DNA of 64,000 nt from the NCBI GenBank assembly GCA_020631735.1, contig CM036223.1:8284191-8348190 (forward strand), written 5' to 3'. The DNA comes from Saccharum officinarum (Eukaryota; Streptophyta; Magnoliopsida; Poales; Poaceae). The stretch's first letter is position 1. Each line of letters begins with the position of its first letter. Under the pieces are notes generated by a model, which was given only the letters and a program-made list of their open reading frames with translations, did not search any database and was not told the DNA's origin. The position numbers and the translations under genes were made by a program. Positions 21,919 through 32,779 of this stretch are shown piece after piece.

Positions 21919-22928
21919 GCGGAGGGGAGCAGAGGTGCGGTGCGGTGCGAGGAGCCACAGGCAGCTGAGCAGCAGCACAACTGCACAAGGGCTCAGCCGC
22001 GGCGGGGACTCGAGCGGCGGCGCTGCGCGAGGAGCCGTGGGGAGCAAAGCAGTGTGGCACGGGGAGAGGAGCAGCTGCATGTATAGCGTAGGCAAGCGGC
22101 ACGAGGACCGAGTGGTGTGGCACGGGGAGCGGAGCGGCACGATGCGGGGAGCAGAGCAGCGGCGCACGGTGACTCGATGAGCCGGCGGAACGGCCAGCCA
22201 AAGCATTTACTTTCGTCTTTTTATTTGATTTCCAGGGACGGTAGAAGCCATCAACCATATTTTTCTTAGAGGGGCGGTTAATGGCATTGCTCGCCCTAAA
22301 AACGGATTTACAATCACGCTACTTCTACCTATGAAGCAGGAATGGCTCTCCCGTCCACCCCTACAAACATCATTTTAACCGGACTTCAAAATGTTTTCTG
22401 TAGTAGTAGCGCGGTGGTGAATGTGGCGACTCTTCTTGGTCAGGGAGTACCCGTTGATGGTTAGCACGTGCGACCCGGAAACTTCTTCCTTGGCGACCAG
22501 ATCCGACGTGTGCTGGGCTCTGGCGGCGCGGCGCCGGAGCCGCCGTTTCCAACACGCCCGGCTAGGGCAGCCAACATGCATGTTCTGTTCGCAAGCAGTA
22601 CGTCGTCGATAAGGTTTCCGCTACGGGGGAATCTGTCGATGGATCGAGAGGGTTTATCATGGTCGACTCCGAATAGACAGCGCTGCAATCATGTCCGGAC
22701 AGGCCGGCGGGACGGAATTTGCAAGAGATAGCTAGGTTTTGTGCAACAACATAACCAAATTACCGAAACGGACTTCAGATAGATAGATATGCTCGGTCTT
22801 TATCTGTCCGAAACGGCAACCAGGCCAATCTTGTCATAAGTAGCAGTAGTTAGAGTTCTTGGAGTTTATATCGTCGATCCGATCGCTTACAGCAGCAACA
22901 CGGGGCAACAAGCACGGACATCATATCT
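21919..22928. other. Gene-free stretch upstream of the unknown gene, copy 1
   Basis: The first 280 bp are GC-rich with GGAGCAGAG/GGCACGGGGAG words. The remainder has short frames on both strands without recognisable similarity. The region directly before 22968 could hold the promoter of the downstream gene, but I cannot identify a TATA box with confidence. Confidence 0.3.
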
Positions 22929-22967
22929 GCACTGAATCTCTCGTATCGTATCGCTCCAACATTGATC

Positions 22968-23516
22968 ATGCAGGCAGCCGCCGCAAGGGTAGGAACATCC
23001 CGGCTGCAACCGGTGCTGCGCGGCCTCGCTTTCGCCGCCGGCCTGGCCGCGCGCGCCGCCACGCGGGCGGTGGAGCACTTCGCACGCCACCAGGCCCTCG
23101 CCTATGTCACCGGCGAGATAACGCTCGCCGACATCCTGCTGTACTTGACGGCCACCTTCGAGGACGTGGACGTCCCGCCAGAGCCGGAGCCGGTGCCGGT
23201 GCCGGGGCCAGACATAGATGAGCGCGTCGTCACCGCCGTCTTCGGCGGCATGGTCGTCATCGCCGGGGCGTTCTTCGTCGGCATGTCCATCGCCAACGCG
23301 GTCGCCGAGCGCAGCCACAAGAAGCAGAAGAGGCGCTGCCACCCTTACGCACTTATGGGGCAGTGGTATGGCACATCATCATCCCATGAGGAGGCGCCAG
23401 CGCCGGCGCAGGCTGCTCCGCCGCCGCGTAGGGCCATTGAACCTTTTCCTCCACTGCCGCGTAGGGCCGTTGCGCCTTTTGACGCCAGTCGTGCCGTTGT
23501 GGCTTGGCACCTGTGA
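22968..23516 (+). CDS. Unknown small one-TM protein, copy 1 (C-terminus shortened by frameshift)
   Basis: I do not recognise the family. From ATG 22968 (MQAAAARVG) the frame gives about 182 residues. An Ala/Arg-rich N-terminus could be amphipathic or a targeting peptide. An acidic Pro/Glu-rich stretch (about 23180-23215) comes before one hydrophobic segment VVTAVFGGMVVIAGAFFVGM (23227-23286), probably a membrane helix. A basic KKQKRR patch follows, then a Pro/Arg tail with two RRA(I/V)(E/A)PF repeats. Compared with copy 2 at 32780, a 5-nt deletion near 23505-23515 shifts the frame into a stop; the lost tail (CEAAGIKHRMHRRK) is still readable to 23556. It also has 55 extra codons that copy 2 lacks. 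GC-rich coding sequence and conservation between copies suggest it was once a real gene. Whether it is expressed is unknown. Confidence 0.6.
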   Translation: MQAAAARVGTSRLQPVLRGLAFAAGLAARAATRAVEHFARHQALAYVTGEITLADILLYLTATFEDVDVPPEPEPVPVPGPDIDERVVTAVFGGMVVIAGAFFVGMSIANAVAERSHKKQKRRCHPYALMGQWYGTSSSHEEAPAPAQAAPPPRRAIEPFPPLPRRAVAPFDASRAVVAWHL

Positions 23517-23618
23517 GGCGGCCGGGATCAAGCACCGCATGCACCGAAGGAAATAGCAGCTTGGAATTAATTAACGGTGGAAGGAGTTCATCGTCAGTAG
23601 CTTTGTTCTATTTTGTAT

Positions 23619-24080
23619 GTAGTTCTTTTTTTTCCTAAACATACTGGGGGTATACAATTATTTCATTAAGCATGTGCAGACATGTATTGCATCATCTACT
23701 GCAGATGTATGCTTATGCATTTTTATGGTTGCTACTTTTATGAAATAGTGACACATGAACATTGTCGTTTATAATTGGTTTGAATTATGTGTTTTGGTGT
23801 TAATTATTTGTGATGAAATGGGCCTAGGATTTTACATATATTCTACTCAAGTGGTTGTATGCCATAAGATGTTTTGTATACCCGTAGTAATGCACGGGCA
23901 CTCAACTAGCGTATATATAAAAAACCATATTCTACACATATTATATATGCATAGCTATCTATAAAATCTTTAAACGCAGAGGAGCTTCCCAACAGTGTAT
24001 CCCAGCCATCCATCCACCTAGAATACTGTAGATCTACAGTGACTCTGTATTGTTCGCCCGATCCCAACCTCAGGCATCCG
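23619..24080 (+). repeat. Duplicated segment with Helitron-like 3' end, copy B
   Basis: It matches 13393-13855. The Helitron-like end is better preserved here: CCCGTAGTAATGCACGGG (23881-23898) can form a 5-bp hairpin CCCGT/ACGGG, followed by CACTCAACTAG ending at 23909. The next base is C rather than the expected T, and similarity to copy A continues beyond. The segment starts directly after the 3' flank of the unknown gene, so the gene may have been carried next to a Helitron tail. Confidence 0.55.
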
Positions 24081-24242
24081 GGATGTCTGACACACCTTTT
24101 GGAGTTGCTCTTATAATAAACATTGGACCTATTTGTTATTGGCATAACATTTTTTTACATTTAGGGCATTTTTGATATATATTCATGGCTAGTTACTAGC
24201 TGAACTAAAAAATAGCCTAAATTAGTTATCGATAATGATACA

Positions 24243-25572
24243 ATTAAGACGTCTGGATGGACGGACGTCTCCCACCGCTCACTCCCGCACGCGCCACTCC
24301 GACCCATCCTTTATCCCTTTCGCGCTCGCGTCCTGCCCACCCTGACGTCACGGCCATGGCTGCCTTGCTGGCCGGCGGCAGCACCTTCACCCACCCTGGA
24401 GTGTGTGCTCCCCCACCCTGACGTCCTCCTCCCCCATCCCGGCGGCTCCTTCACCACCCCAGCGGCGCCCTTCCCCCCACCCCGTTGTCCTCACCTATTA
24501 GGAGCGCCCAACGCCCGCGGATCTGGTGGCCCTCTCCCTCACCCCAATGAGATCTATGGAGGTGGCGCGGTGGTGTTGCAGGGGGTCGGCCGCTCTCCGC
24601 CACCCTGGTGCGGCACCCTCTCTCACCTCGGCAACCGAGCTCCCCCCACCCTAGCGCCAATGGCGCTCCCCACCCCCATCCCACACTGTCGCCGCTCAAC
24701 CAAGCCCGGTGCCGTTATCGCTGGTGGTGGTGGTTCTCGCGCGTGCCGCTGGTGCTGGTGCTGGGTGGTGCTTGCGCGCAGCCACTCGCCGTCGGCTCCC
24801 TCCCCGTCAACCGGAATCGACCGGCCCAGGCCTCCCCTGTGTTGCAAATATACATTTCAATTGTTTCAAATGTTTCAGAGGCATGTTGCAATAGTTTCAT
24901 ATGGATGTTGCATAAGTAGATCGGGGGATGTTGCACATGTTGTATCTGTTGCAATTGTTTCAGAGGCATGTTGTCATCTGTTTCCAGACGTATGTTGCAA
25001 GCATTTTGATTTGGATGTTGCATATATTTTTACACATATGAAGTGTTTTTAGGTGTTTTTTGTAAGTGTTTTATACGCATGTTTCGAGTGTTAATTCAGC
25101 GGTTTCGTACGTACGCTGCATGTGTTTCATCTAGATGTTTCAAAAGTAGATCTGGTGTTGCAGCTAGTGTTTCATATGCATATTCTATGTGTTTCATCTG
25201 TCCTCAGACATATGTTGCAAGTGTTGCATTCAGATGTTTTAAAAGTAGATCGGGCGTTTCATCTCTGTCTTCGCTCTTCTGCTGCCTCACCTTCGCCTCG
25301 GTGTCTCTTCCTCCTCCTCCTGGCCTTGGCTGGGCATCTGCTGCCCCCTCCCCCTCTTTTGGATGTTGGCGTAGCCACCTGCTGTAGTCACTTGCTGCAG
25401 TAGTTTGTTGGCCCTGTGCATGCGCGTGAGAAGTGGAGGAATCATGAGCGGGGACTCCCCACGTGCAATCGGGCAGGTCAAGCGGCGCAGGCCCCGCGTA
25501 GGTGAGCGCGGGATGCACGGGGGAGGTGGAGTGCAGGCGTGGGCATCCATCCGGACGTCCGGGTGCTAGCAC
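24243..25572. repeat. Dispersed GAAACA / TTGCAACAT repeat family, copy 3 (most complete)
   Basis: The left edge is GTCTGGATGGACGGACGTC (24251-24269) and the right edge reads CCATCCGGACGTCCGGGTGC (about 25546-25565): imperfect inverted ends built around GGACGTC. Between them are a GC-rich proline-coding-biased block with CCCACCCT/CACCCCA repeats (24380-24700) and a long tract of TGTTGCA/TGTTTCA units (24840-25260), the reverse complement of the units in copies 1 and 2. No transposase is encoded. The end structure supports a non-autonomous DNA transposon; its superfamily is open. Confidence 0.55.
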
Positions 25573-26026
25573 TGTCCATTAGTTATGGTTAGCTAGCTAG
25601 TTAGCTAACAATTAGTTTGTTAATTAGTTAGAGACTTGGCTAAAAAAATTAGTCCATCTATGAAGCCAGTTGTTTGGATGCAGTAGAGGTAATTTGATCT
25701 GTAGCTACTCTATGAGGCATGTACATATAGGGTCGCACATGTTTATGGGTTCCGATTATCATCAATCCTATTATATAATAGAAAAAACCTTTAAAATTAT
25801 TGATACTTAAAATTTAGAAAGTAAGATATTGTTCTTAAGATATTTTGGGTAAAAGAATTGGGTAAGCACGTGGCACACATGCGTTTATAGTTGTTAAAGG
25901 CACTCAACCCTCAGTCACTCAAGTCACTCTCACTCACGTGCGACACACATGTTGCAATAAATTTCTTTCCAATTGATAAAATTATAGCAATGATATTTTT
26001 AAGGCACTCGACCACTCATTCATCTC
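25573..26026. other. Intergenic stretch, no gene seen
   Basis: AT-rich sequence with repeats of CACTC..CACATGCGTTTAT type near 25868-25990, which reappear beyond the next element at 26700-26930. No supported gene. Confidence 0.35.
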
Positions 26027-26696
26027 GGAGCATCTCCAACAGCTCTCATTTCCCATCCCCTATCCCTATAAAACTGTCATATTAGGGGAGATAATCCAAA
26101 TTTGATGCTCCAACAGCTCTTCTTTCACATCCCCTTTTTATGGTGATCACTAATATCTCCACCATCTCCCTTCAAATAAAGGGGGAGTTGTATCTCCCCC
26201 AATAGCCGGGACCCACCTCCAAATACCACTTCTCTTTCCTGCGACGCTCATCGGAGATGGCTTGGTGGCCGGTGGAAGACACATTCGTGAAAAGCTTTGC
26301 TCCGGCGGCCATGGTCATTGTGGATCCGAGGTGAAGGGAGGCCGCCATCTCAGATCCAAGCTCTGGCGGCTTGGTTGGCTAGATGTGGCTGCCGACGCAA
26401 AGGGGAAGAGGCTCGAGAAATCCGGCGGGGTGGGGGTGGCAGGAGGCCAGAGATGGAAGGGGTAGAGAGAAGGTGCACCATTGCCATGGCCAGGTCGCAG
26501 GCCTGCCGGAGAGAGAGAAGAAAAAATAAAGAGAGAAAATAAAAACTCCTAACCTGATATGTAGGTCCCATATATTGGGGGAGATTATTGGTGTTCTATT
26601 GGAGCATCTCCCCCAATAGTCTGAAAAAACAGTATTGGTGATCACCAATATCATTCTATTGGGGATGAAGTATTGGTGAGCTGTTGGAGATGCTCT
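26027..26696. mobile_element. TIR element with GGAGCATCTCCAACAGCTC ends (670 bp)
   Basis: The left end GGAGCATCTCCAACAGCTC (26027) is mirrored at the right end, where the plus strand reads GAGCTGTTGGAGATGCTCT (26678-26696). Inside are further inverted words (GGGGGAGAT, TTGGTGATCACCAAT). The centre (26250-26470) is a GC-rich purine-biased block without a recognisable protein. It interrupts a region of degenerate CACTC repeats. No target duplication is clear, so I leave the superfamily open. Confidence 0.65.
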
Positions 26697-26935
26697 CAGT
26701 AACACACGTGCGACAAGCCTGCGTATATGTCTATAATAGTCACCTAGCCACTTGGTCACTCACATGGGCCAAGTACCCGTTTATATATATAGTTATGATA
26801 AACACTCATGCGTTTATGGTTATGGTATGCACTCTCGACCGCACGTCCATTCAGTCACCCACGTACGGCACTATACATTTGTTTATGGTTATGACATGCA
26901 CTCGACCAAACGTTCATTAAAGATACAATTTTGAT
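26697..26935. repeat. Degenerate tandem repeat around CGTTTATGGTTATG
   Basis: Units containing GTTTATRGTTATG and CACTCGACC-like words recur about every 65-75 bp near 26790, 26815 and 26880. Related sequence lies at 25868-25990 on the other side of the TIR element, so the element split this array. Confidence 0.45.
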
Positions 26936-27190
26936 CTATTTTTTTCTTCTATTACGAGGTATAGAAATATTTACTTGCAAATATATTATAACTTTAATTT
27001 TCATACTCTCAATGTAGTGGTAGAGTTAGAGCCATTTTGACAGGGCTCCACCTTTTTGACTCCTATCATGGAGAAGCTTTTTTTGGTAGAGCTGAAGATT
27101 TTGAAAAACGTTTAGTAAAAATGACTCCAATGATAATTTTGCAATAATTTATGTCAAGATTGTGAGGAACCAGGAGAAACCATATTTCTC
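26936..27190. other. AT-rich stretch, no gene
   Basis: It contains CTCCACC/GGTAGAG words similar to decayed CTCCAC-type MITEs. Nothing more can be supported. Confidence 0.3.
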
Positions 27191-27194
27191 GGCT

Positions 27195-28290
27195 TTTTTT
27201 AAACGAGAATTATCTCTACTTTTAAGAAAGCAACAGGGTAACCAGCCACATTAGAGTTCCAAGCAGGAAAAAGACAAGCATAATAAAAGCTATTACAAGT
27301 AAGGCAGCAACAGAACTAAGCCGACTATATTTCTACTACATCAGTCGCCATCGTAGTCCTAGGCTTAAAGTTCTTCAGCCATCCTAGAATTGCGTCCAAA
27401 GTTTGGGCCACTCTCTCCTTGTCTTTTTCCTTCAACAACGTGCTCCATCTCTGCAACAATGATATCGCAACATATATCACATCAGTTGGAGCTTTAATAA
27501 ATGTTTTCTCAATTGCCATCTTGTTTCACATTGTCCACAGTACCCATGTAAATCCCGCAAAGAAGAAAACAACTAATCTTTTTGGCAGAGGCCCCTTGCC
27601 CTGCATCCACGTAACAGAAAGACCCTCTAAAGACAAAGGACAGGAGTCCAATTGAAAGATGTTCTATAGTAATCCCTAGACTACTTTTGCCAAATGGCAA
27701 TGGAAGAAAAGGTGATCAATGGATTCAGTACATCCACGTAAGCAACAACCCAAATCTCCTTTGCAGCCTCTCTTCACCAGGTTCCCAGCCACCTGTAGTT
27801 TGTTGTGAAACACTTGCCAAAGGAAAAACTTAATTTTCAAAAGGATCTTGCATTTCCAAATCAAACCAGCAATTCTACTTGGCATACCCCTATCAGTCAA
27901 AAATCTATACAATGATTTTGTAGAGAAATGATTCCTCGGTTCTAACGCCCAAGAGACAATGTCATTTGCCTCACCCTCAGGCTTGCACCCTTGCAAGGAA
28001 ATAGTCAGGTCTAGCCAGCTATTATATTCTTGGACAGATAGAGATCTCCTAAACTCCATGTCCCAATCTTCCTCATCCCAACACTCAGAGACAGAACAAT
28101 GGGGATATCTCACCATCCTGTAAAGATTCTCATCACTAATCTTAAGAGGGACCTCCTTGACCCAACAATCTTCCTAGAACCTACAGTGATTTCCATTTCC
28201 TACCTTAAACACCTCACCCCTGCCAGAACTGGGACACTCCTTTGGTCTTAGAGTCAAAGAAACTCCCCTCCCCCATGTATTTTGCTTTTA
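27195..28290 (-). pseudogene. L1-type LINE ORF2 tail (zf-RVT), 5'-truncated
   Basis: On the minus strand the sequence begins with a block typical of plant L1 ORF2, CWVKEVPLKISDENLYRMVR (about 28165-28105), and continues through WALEPRNHFSTKSLYRFL and PSRIAGLIWKCKILLKIKFFLWQ (about 27880-27810). The zinc-binding motif GCCLRGCTESIDHLFFHC follows (about 27750-27695). After a stop near 27675 the frame is broken, but a degenerate continuation and the short end frame at 27325-27519 follow. The left end near 27190 shows a T-run (plus strand), consistent with the poly(A) of a minus-strand LINE. Everything upstream (endonuclease, most of reverse transcriptase) is missing. Confidence 0.75.
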
Positions 28291-28636
28291 TGATTTTATA
28301 TAAACCAAAGTTTGTCCGGCATTTCCTGGCTTTGACTCCTTAAAAAAACAGCTACTACTCCTCCGGGCTACTATACTTGCAAGAGATTGTCTTTTACATT
28401 GTTGTTTGATAGGGCTTCTTGTAAGGAGTCATAAGAAGATGGAGTCATGCTAAAGAGGGCCTTAGATAAAGTTCTGTGACTTTTTTCGAGGATCCATAAA
28501 AATACATTGATTTGAATTGGCAAGAAGTTAGTTGCCACCGTGTCAAGGATTTGTTTGCCCATTGATGATTATGACATAGACCTCTCGATTTCCACGTGTT
28601 AGCCCTTGGCGGGGATTGCACTGGTATACACATATA

Positions 28637-28904
28637 TGTTGAAGATATTTATTTAGATTAGTTTGGATAATAACATGAGGACAAGTGGCTCATACATTAG
28701 TAGTGTCATGTGAAATCCAACCCCACCAAGTGGGGCCACTTGTAAATAATCGTTGCCTATATAAGTGCCCAAGGGCATTAGGTTAAGGGATCGATCACCT
28801 CCTACTCATTTCTACTTGTTCAAGACCCTAGTGTGTCCACTCCACTGTCAAGCTCTCTCCTCCCCCCTCTCTCTCTCTCCTGTTTAGACTCGCCGGTTCC
28901 AACA
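28637..28904 (+). repeat. Possible short solo LTR (268 bp)
   Basis: The segment starts TGTTGAAGATATTT and ends CCGGTTCCAACA, giving TGTTG/CAACA inverted LTR-like ends. It contains a TATATAAG box (about 28757) and a CT-rich tract before the end, as in Copia LTRs. The 5-bp flanks (ATATA and TAATT) do not match, so a clean solo LTR is not proven. Confidence 0.4.
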
Positions 28905-29950
28905 TAATTGACATGAAAACATATTCTCCTAAATATTCTACATGTATTTGAGTAGTTGTGTGTTCATAAAATTTTTGTCTAGTTTTTCTATGCATAACTC
29001 ATTAAGAATTTTTATATTTTTCATAAAACTGCTAAATGAATAGTTTCTGCTATAGGCCACTATAAGTTGCCGCTAAATATCATAGCCCACTACTTAAAAT
29101 ATTAGATCAAAATATTTGATTGAGAATTACACACACAAATTCATCGCATTGCCTAGCCGCAGCTAGAAGCAAAACCCCACCTTTGGATGAAACTCAGAGG
29201 TCACGCGCACAGTGAAGAAGCCTCCCTCGGCTATGAGCTGCCTCCTATACCCATGGTTGTCAAGATTGGTGACAAAAACTTGTGCACGGGTAGCAAGAAG
29301 GCTCATCACCCAATTGAGAAGCTTCTTCAATGATCTTGCCATTTTTACTGGATTGTTGTATAGCCAGAATGTAACCCTGGGAGCCTGATACATAAAAAGT
29401 TAGATTTTTACACCAAATATTGTATACCATAGAGTAAAGTCTACTAGTGGCTTTGAACTTGTTCAGCTATGTCATACCCCCACCTCCAACCTACCCTAGT
29501 GAACATACTGCACTTCAGTTCTACTTCCACCTCTCTGTGTTATATTGAGAATCAGTACATGTCTTAGATTTTAATAACAAAATGGCCTACTAACGATTTA
29601 TACCTGTGTTAGATTGAGAAGCAGCTGACAAACAATGATAATATAATATTGTAATGTTAGGAAAAGAAGTGATCACACTCTGATATAACACTAACCATCA
29701 CGACAGTCACTCACAAAGATTCATACCTGTGTTGGTTGAGTCCATCTTGTTGAGCAACACTCACCATAAAAGCTAGACACGATGATGACGCACCAAACCA
29801 AAGCACAGATCCAGTGCATTCTTTCCTGCTCCTGGAGATGTTCTTCGATGCCACAAAACCAGAGGGCTCCATAGAACCAAAACCTAGCACTATATAAGTA
29901 CCAAATATTAGTGCACAGATCCAAACTTGAACCAAAGCCGAGCATAAACT
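28905..29950. other. Stretch with unassigned minus-strand frames
   Basis: Minus-strand frames at 29163-29393 and 29711-29957 encode SLLATRAQVFVTNLDNHGYR and ICALVWCVIIVSSFYGECC-like segments, with an intron-like AT-rich stretch between. They could be exons of a decayed gene, but I do not recognise the protein and cannot fix splice sites. No other feature is evident. Confidence 0.25.
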
Positions 29951-29953
29951 GTC

Positions 29954-30619
29954 TCAATATCCATAATTAACGCTGCTTTTAAGATAAATGGAAAATTAAT
30001 ATTGCAGTCATACAATTTTAGTTTGGCCATGTCCAAATGAGACCTTCAGAGGCACCAGTGTATTGTGGAATCCTAAGTCGAGATACCAATGTGTGGAGAG
30101 GTAAAGGAAGACTGAAGCTGACATGGGGAGGCAATAAAAAGGGATTTAAAGGGTTGGGATATACCTAAAGATCTTTGTTTAGATAGGAGTGCTTGGAAAG
30201 CAGCTATCGATGTGCCTGAACCGTGACTAGGGGCTCATGTTGGGTTTCAACTCTAGCCTACCCCAACTTGCTTGGGACTAAAAGACTTTGTTGTTGTTGT
30301 TGCTGCTGCTGCAGTCATACAATTTTAGAAAATTTACATCAGTAAGAACTTGCTTTCAAATGGAAGTAATTGATTAATAGCAGAGTGATTGAAGGTATAT
30401 CCAATAGTCAATAGTGTAACAAAAAAATGACCAAAATGTGTCAATATCCATAATTAACACAACTGCTAAGATAAAAACAAAATTAATATTGTATTCATAG
30501 AATTTTAGAAAATTTATATTAGTAGGAACTTGCTTTCAAAAATAGAAGAAATAGATTAACCGCAGAGTGATTGAAGGTATATCCAATAGTCAATAGTGTA
30601 ATAAAAAATGATCAAAATG
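29954..30619. repeat. Tandem duplication of about 180 bp, first copy split by an RTE fragment
   Basis: The words TCAATATCCATAATTAAC, AAATTAATATTG, CATACAATTTTAG, GAACTTGCTTTCAAA, GCAGAGTGATTGAAGG and TATATCCAATAGTCAATAGT occur in the same order twice: in 29954-30021 plus 30329-30437, and again in 30439-30600. The copies differ by several substitutions. Only the first copy is interrupted by the RTE insertion at 30022-30310. Confidence 0.8.
30022..30310 (+). mobile_element. 5'-truncated RTE LINE fragment with 18-bp target duplication
   Basis: This 289-bp piece matches the 3' end of the RTE element at 35698-37246: TTTGGCCATGTCCAA corresponds to TTTGGACATGTCCAA at 36925, and CTAGCCTACCCCAACTTGCT near the 3' end is identical in both. 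It ends in a TTG/CTG microsatellite tail, as plant RTE elements do. Flanking repeats GCAGTCATACAATTTTAG at 30004-30021 and 30311-30328 are identical, a textbook LINE target duplication. Confidence 0.93.
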
Positions 30620-30714
30620 TAACAAAATCTCAATGCAAAAATACAAAAGAAAACAATTAAAGTAAATATCAGTAACCAATAATTGGTGTTCAAAGCAGTT
30701 TTGCTCAAACAAGG
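30620..30714. other. AT-rich spacer
   Basis: Nothing recognisable. Confidence 0.3.
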
Positions 30715-31020
30715 GATCTATTAGCATTTTTTTGAAAAGAGCTTACCAGCGACCTCGTTACAATTATAAGCAGTAGTACATGTGTTTAATGCATGCTGAA
30801 TTCAATAAACCGGACCTGTAGAAAAAAAAATAGTACCAAATCAATAAACGACAAGTTGTGCTCAAACATCAGATCTATTCGCATTTTTTTTTCCAAAAGA
30901 GCTTACCGGCGACCTGGATACAAATTATAAGCAATAGGACATAGTGTTTAATGAATGCTAAATTCAATAAACGGGTCTTGTACTAAAAAAATTAAATCAG
31001 TACCAAATCTATAAACGACA
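30715..31020. repeat. Tandem duplication of about 145 bp
   Basis: The block GATCTATT(A/C)GCATTTTTTT..GAGCTTACC(A/G)GCGACCT..TTCAATAAAC..AGTACCAAATC..AACGACAA occurs twice, from about 30715 and about 30870. Both copies are AT-rich and non-coding. Confidence 0.7.
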
Positions 31021-32779
31021 AATCAAATGGCATATTTACCAGCAAAAAGTTAAATGACATCCCTTCAAAAAAAAGTTAAATGACATGATAACTCAACCTC
31101 TAATCAAACATAGTTTATCGAAAAATATGGCGGATGGCAAAAAATTGAGGTTACCGGAAACGTCATTTTCAAGTATATGGAGTACTAAAAAGAGGTGGCT
31201 TTCATATATATAGTCAAGAAGTAGAACACGGAGCACAAGCAACATGATATACATGTGTTTAGGCTACACATAACTCCAGTAAAACTTTTTTTGCATGCTA
31301 AAATTAATTTCTAAGGAAAGAAACATTTTGAAATTAAGGTAACTTTCAGCATAAACAAATTAGATAAATAGAAGTGTATCTAGGACCCGCTGCAAGGTAT
31401 AATTTTAAACTAACAGGTACATTGCACTCAGAAAGGCTTATGAACTGTATCCAAATTAATTTCAGTGTCATCGACCGGAAAAACCTAAAGTACAGTGATA
31501 TTAAAAGTGAAGTACTAAAGACACGACTAAAGAAACATAATTGGTACCGCAAAAGTGGAAAAGTCATACAAGAAAAAGTTAAAACGTCAGTTAAGGTTTT
31601 CAAATTAATTTAGGAAGCAACTATAAAGTAGCTAACAAGAAACAAGGTGAAACAAGGTACTGCAGATAAAAACCTTCAGGAAGCAACTAACAAGTAACAA
31701 GGTGAAACATGATGAAACACCTACCAATAAAAAGAATGACTACAAGGTGCTGCACATCAAGAGGCCAAAAGCAGCATGTAAAAGCACAAAAAAATATCAA
31801 TATGCATATCGGGAATATTAAGTACACATTAATAGCAAGGATCAATGAGAAGTGTACCTGCCAAATGCTAACTAAATATGCATATCGGGAATATTGAAAG
31901 TGAATCAGTGATATATATAAAAAGTAAAGACGTCCATTAACATTTTCCTAAAAGTGGACCAGTCATTGCTTCCATGGATGAGAATGGATGCGTTTGTACA
32001 TTGAAGGATGACGAGATAGGACAACTTAACAAGTTAGAACCGAATTAGGCATGGATTAGCGTTACCGGCTCCGTTCCGATTTAGAAACAGATAAGCAGAC
32101 GAGCAATAAAAACATGCGGCAACCGGGGATAGGATAACGATACTGGCTAGTAATCCTAAAAGGCCTAGCTATTTATTTTCGTGTTAATCACTGGATTCCT
32201 TGCTCCAGAAATAAAAATGATCCATGGAATAACTCTGAATAATACGGTACGCTACACACCTTTCCTGCAAGGTTGCTACTACCTTTCTTTGAACGAGTCC
32301 TTCTTGTCCTCTGTTTCTTTCCTCGTCCTCCGTATCTTCTCCCGGAGAAACTCTGCAAGAATCCGGAGAGCCTAGTCAACGTCCTCGATCTACAGCAGCA
32401 TCTCGGAGACCTCGGCCGGCGTCACCTCTCGGCGCCGAGAGAAGCAATAAAGTGCAAAATCAAATAGAAATCGAATTTTGAACAAACCTGTACCTGTGGG
32501 CAGATATCGGCGGTAGGGAGAAGGGATTCAGCCAGGAGCCCAGGAGATTAAAAACAAGGAGATTCAGGCCAGGCGCCGATGCGGCCGGAGCCACTGTGCG
32601 GCGCCTTCGCTCCATCGCGCCGCCGGTGCGGCGGAGCGGCTGGCCTAGGTCACCGCCGGCGTGCCGCCCTAGGCTGATGCTGCGACGCAGTGAGGTAGAG
32701 GGACGAATGCGGCTTGGCTGCGAGCTGGAGGTGGCTGCAACCGGTGCACTGAATCTCTCGTATCGCTTCAACATTGATC
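31021..32779. other. Stretch without a supported gene upstream of unknown gene copy 2
   Basis: AT-rich to 32450, with small direct repeats: AATATGCATATCGGGAATATT at about 31798 and 31876, and GGAAGCAACTA..AACAAGGTGAAACA at about 31614 and 31678. From 32480 it becomes GC-rich. At 32748 the sequence becomes similar to the 5' flank of copy 1 (from 22929), so the duplicated unit starts there. Confidence 0.35.

Noticed and set aside
28371..28633. Minus-strand 62-63 codon frames as an L1 5' part
   Set aside because: No endonuclease or RT motif; similarity to L1 stops at about 28290.
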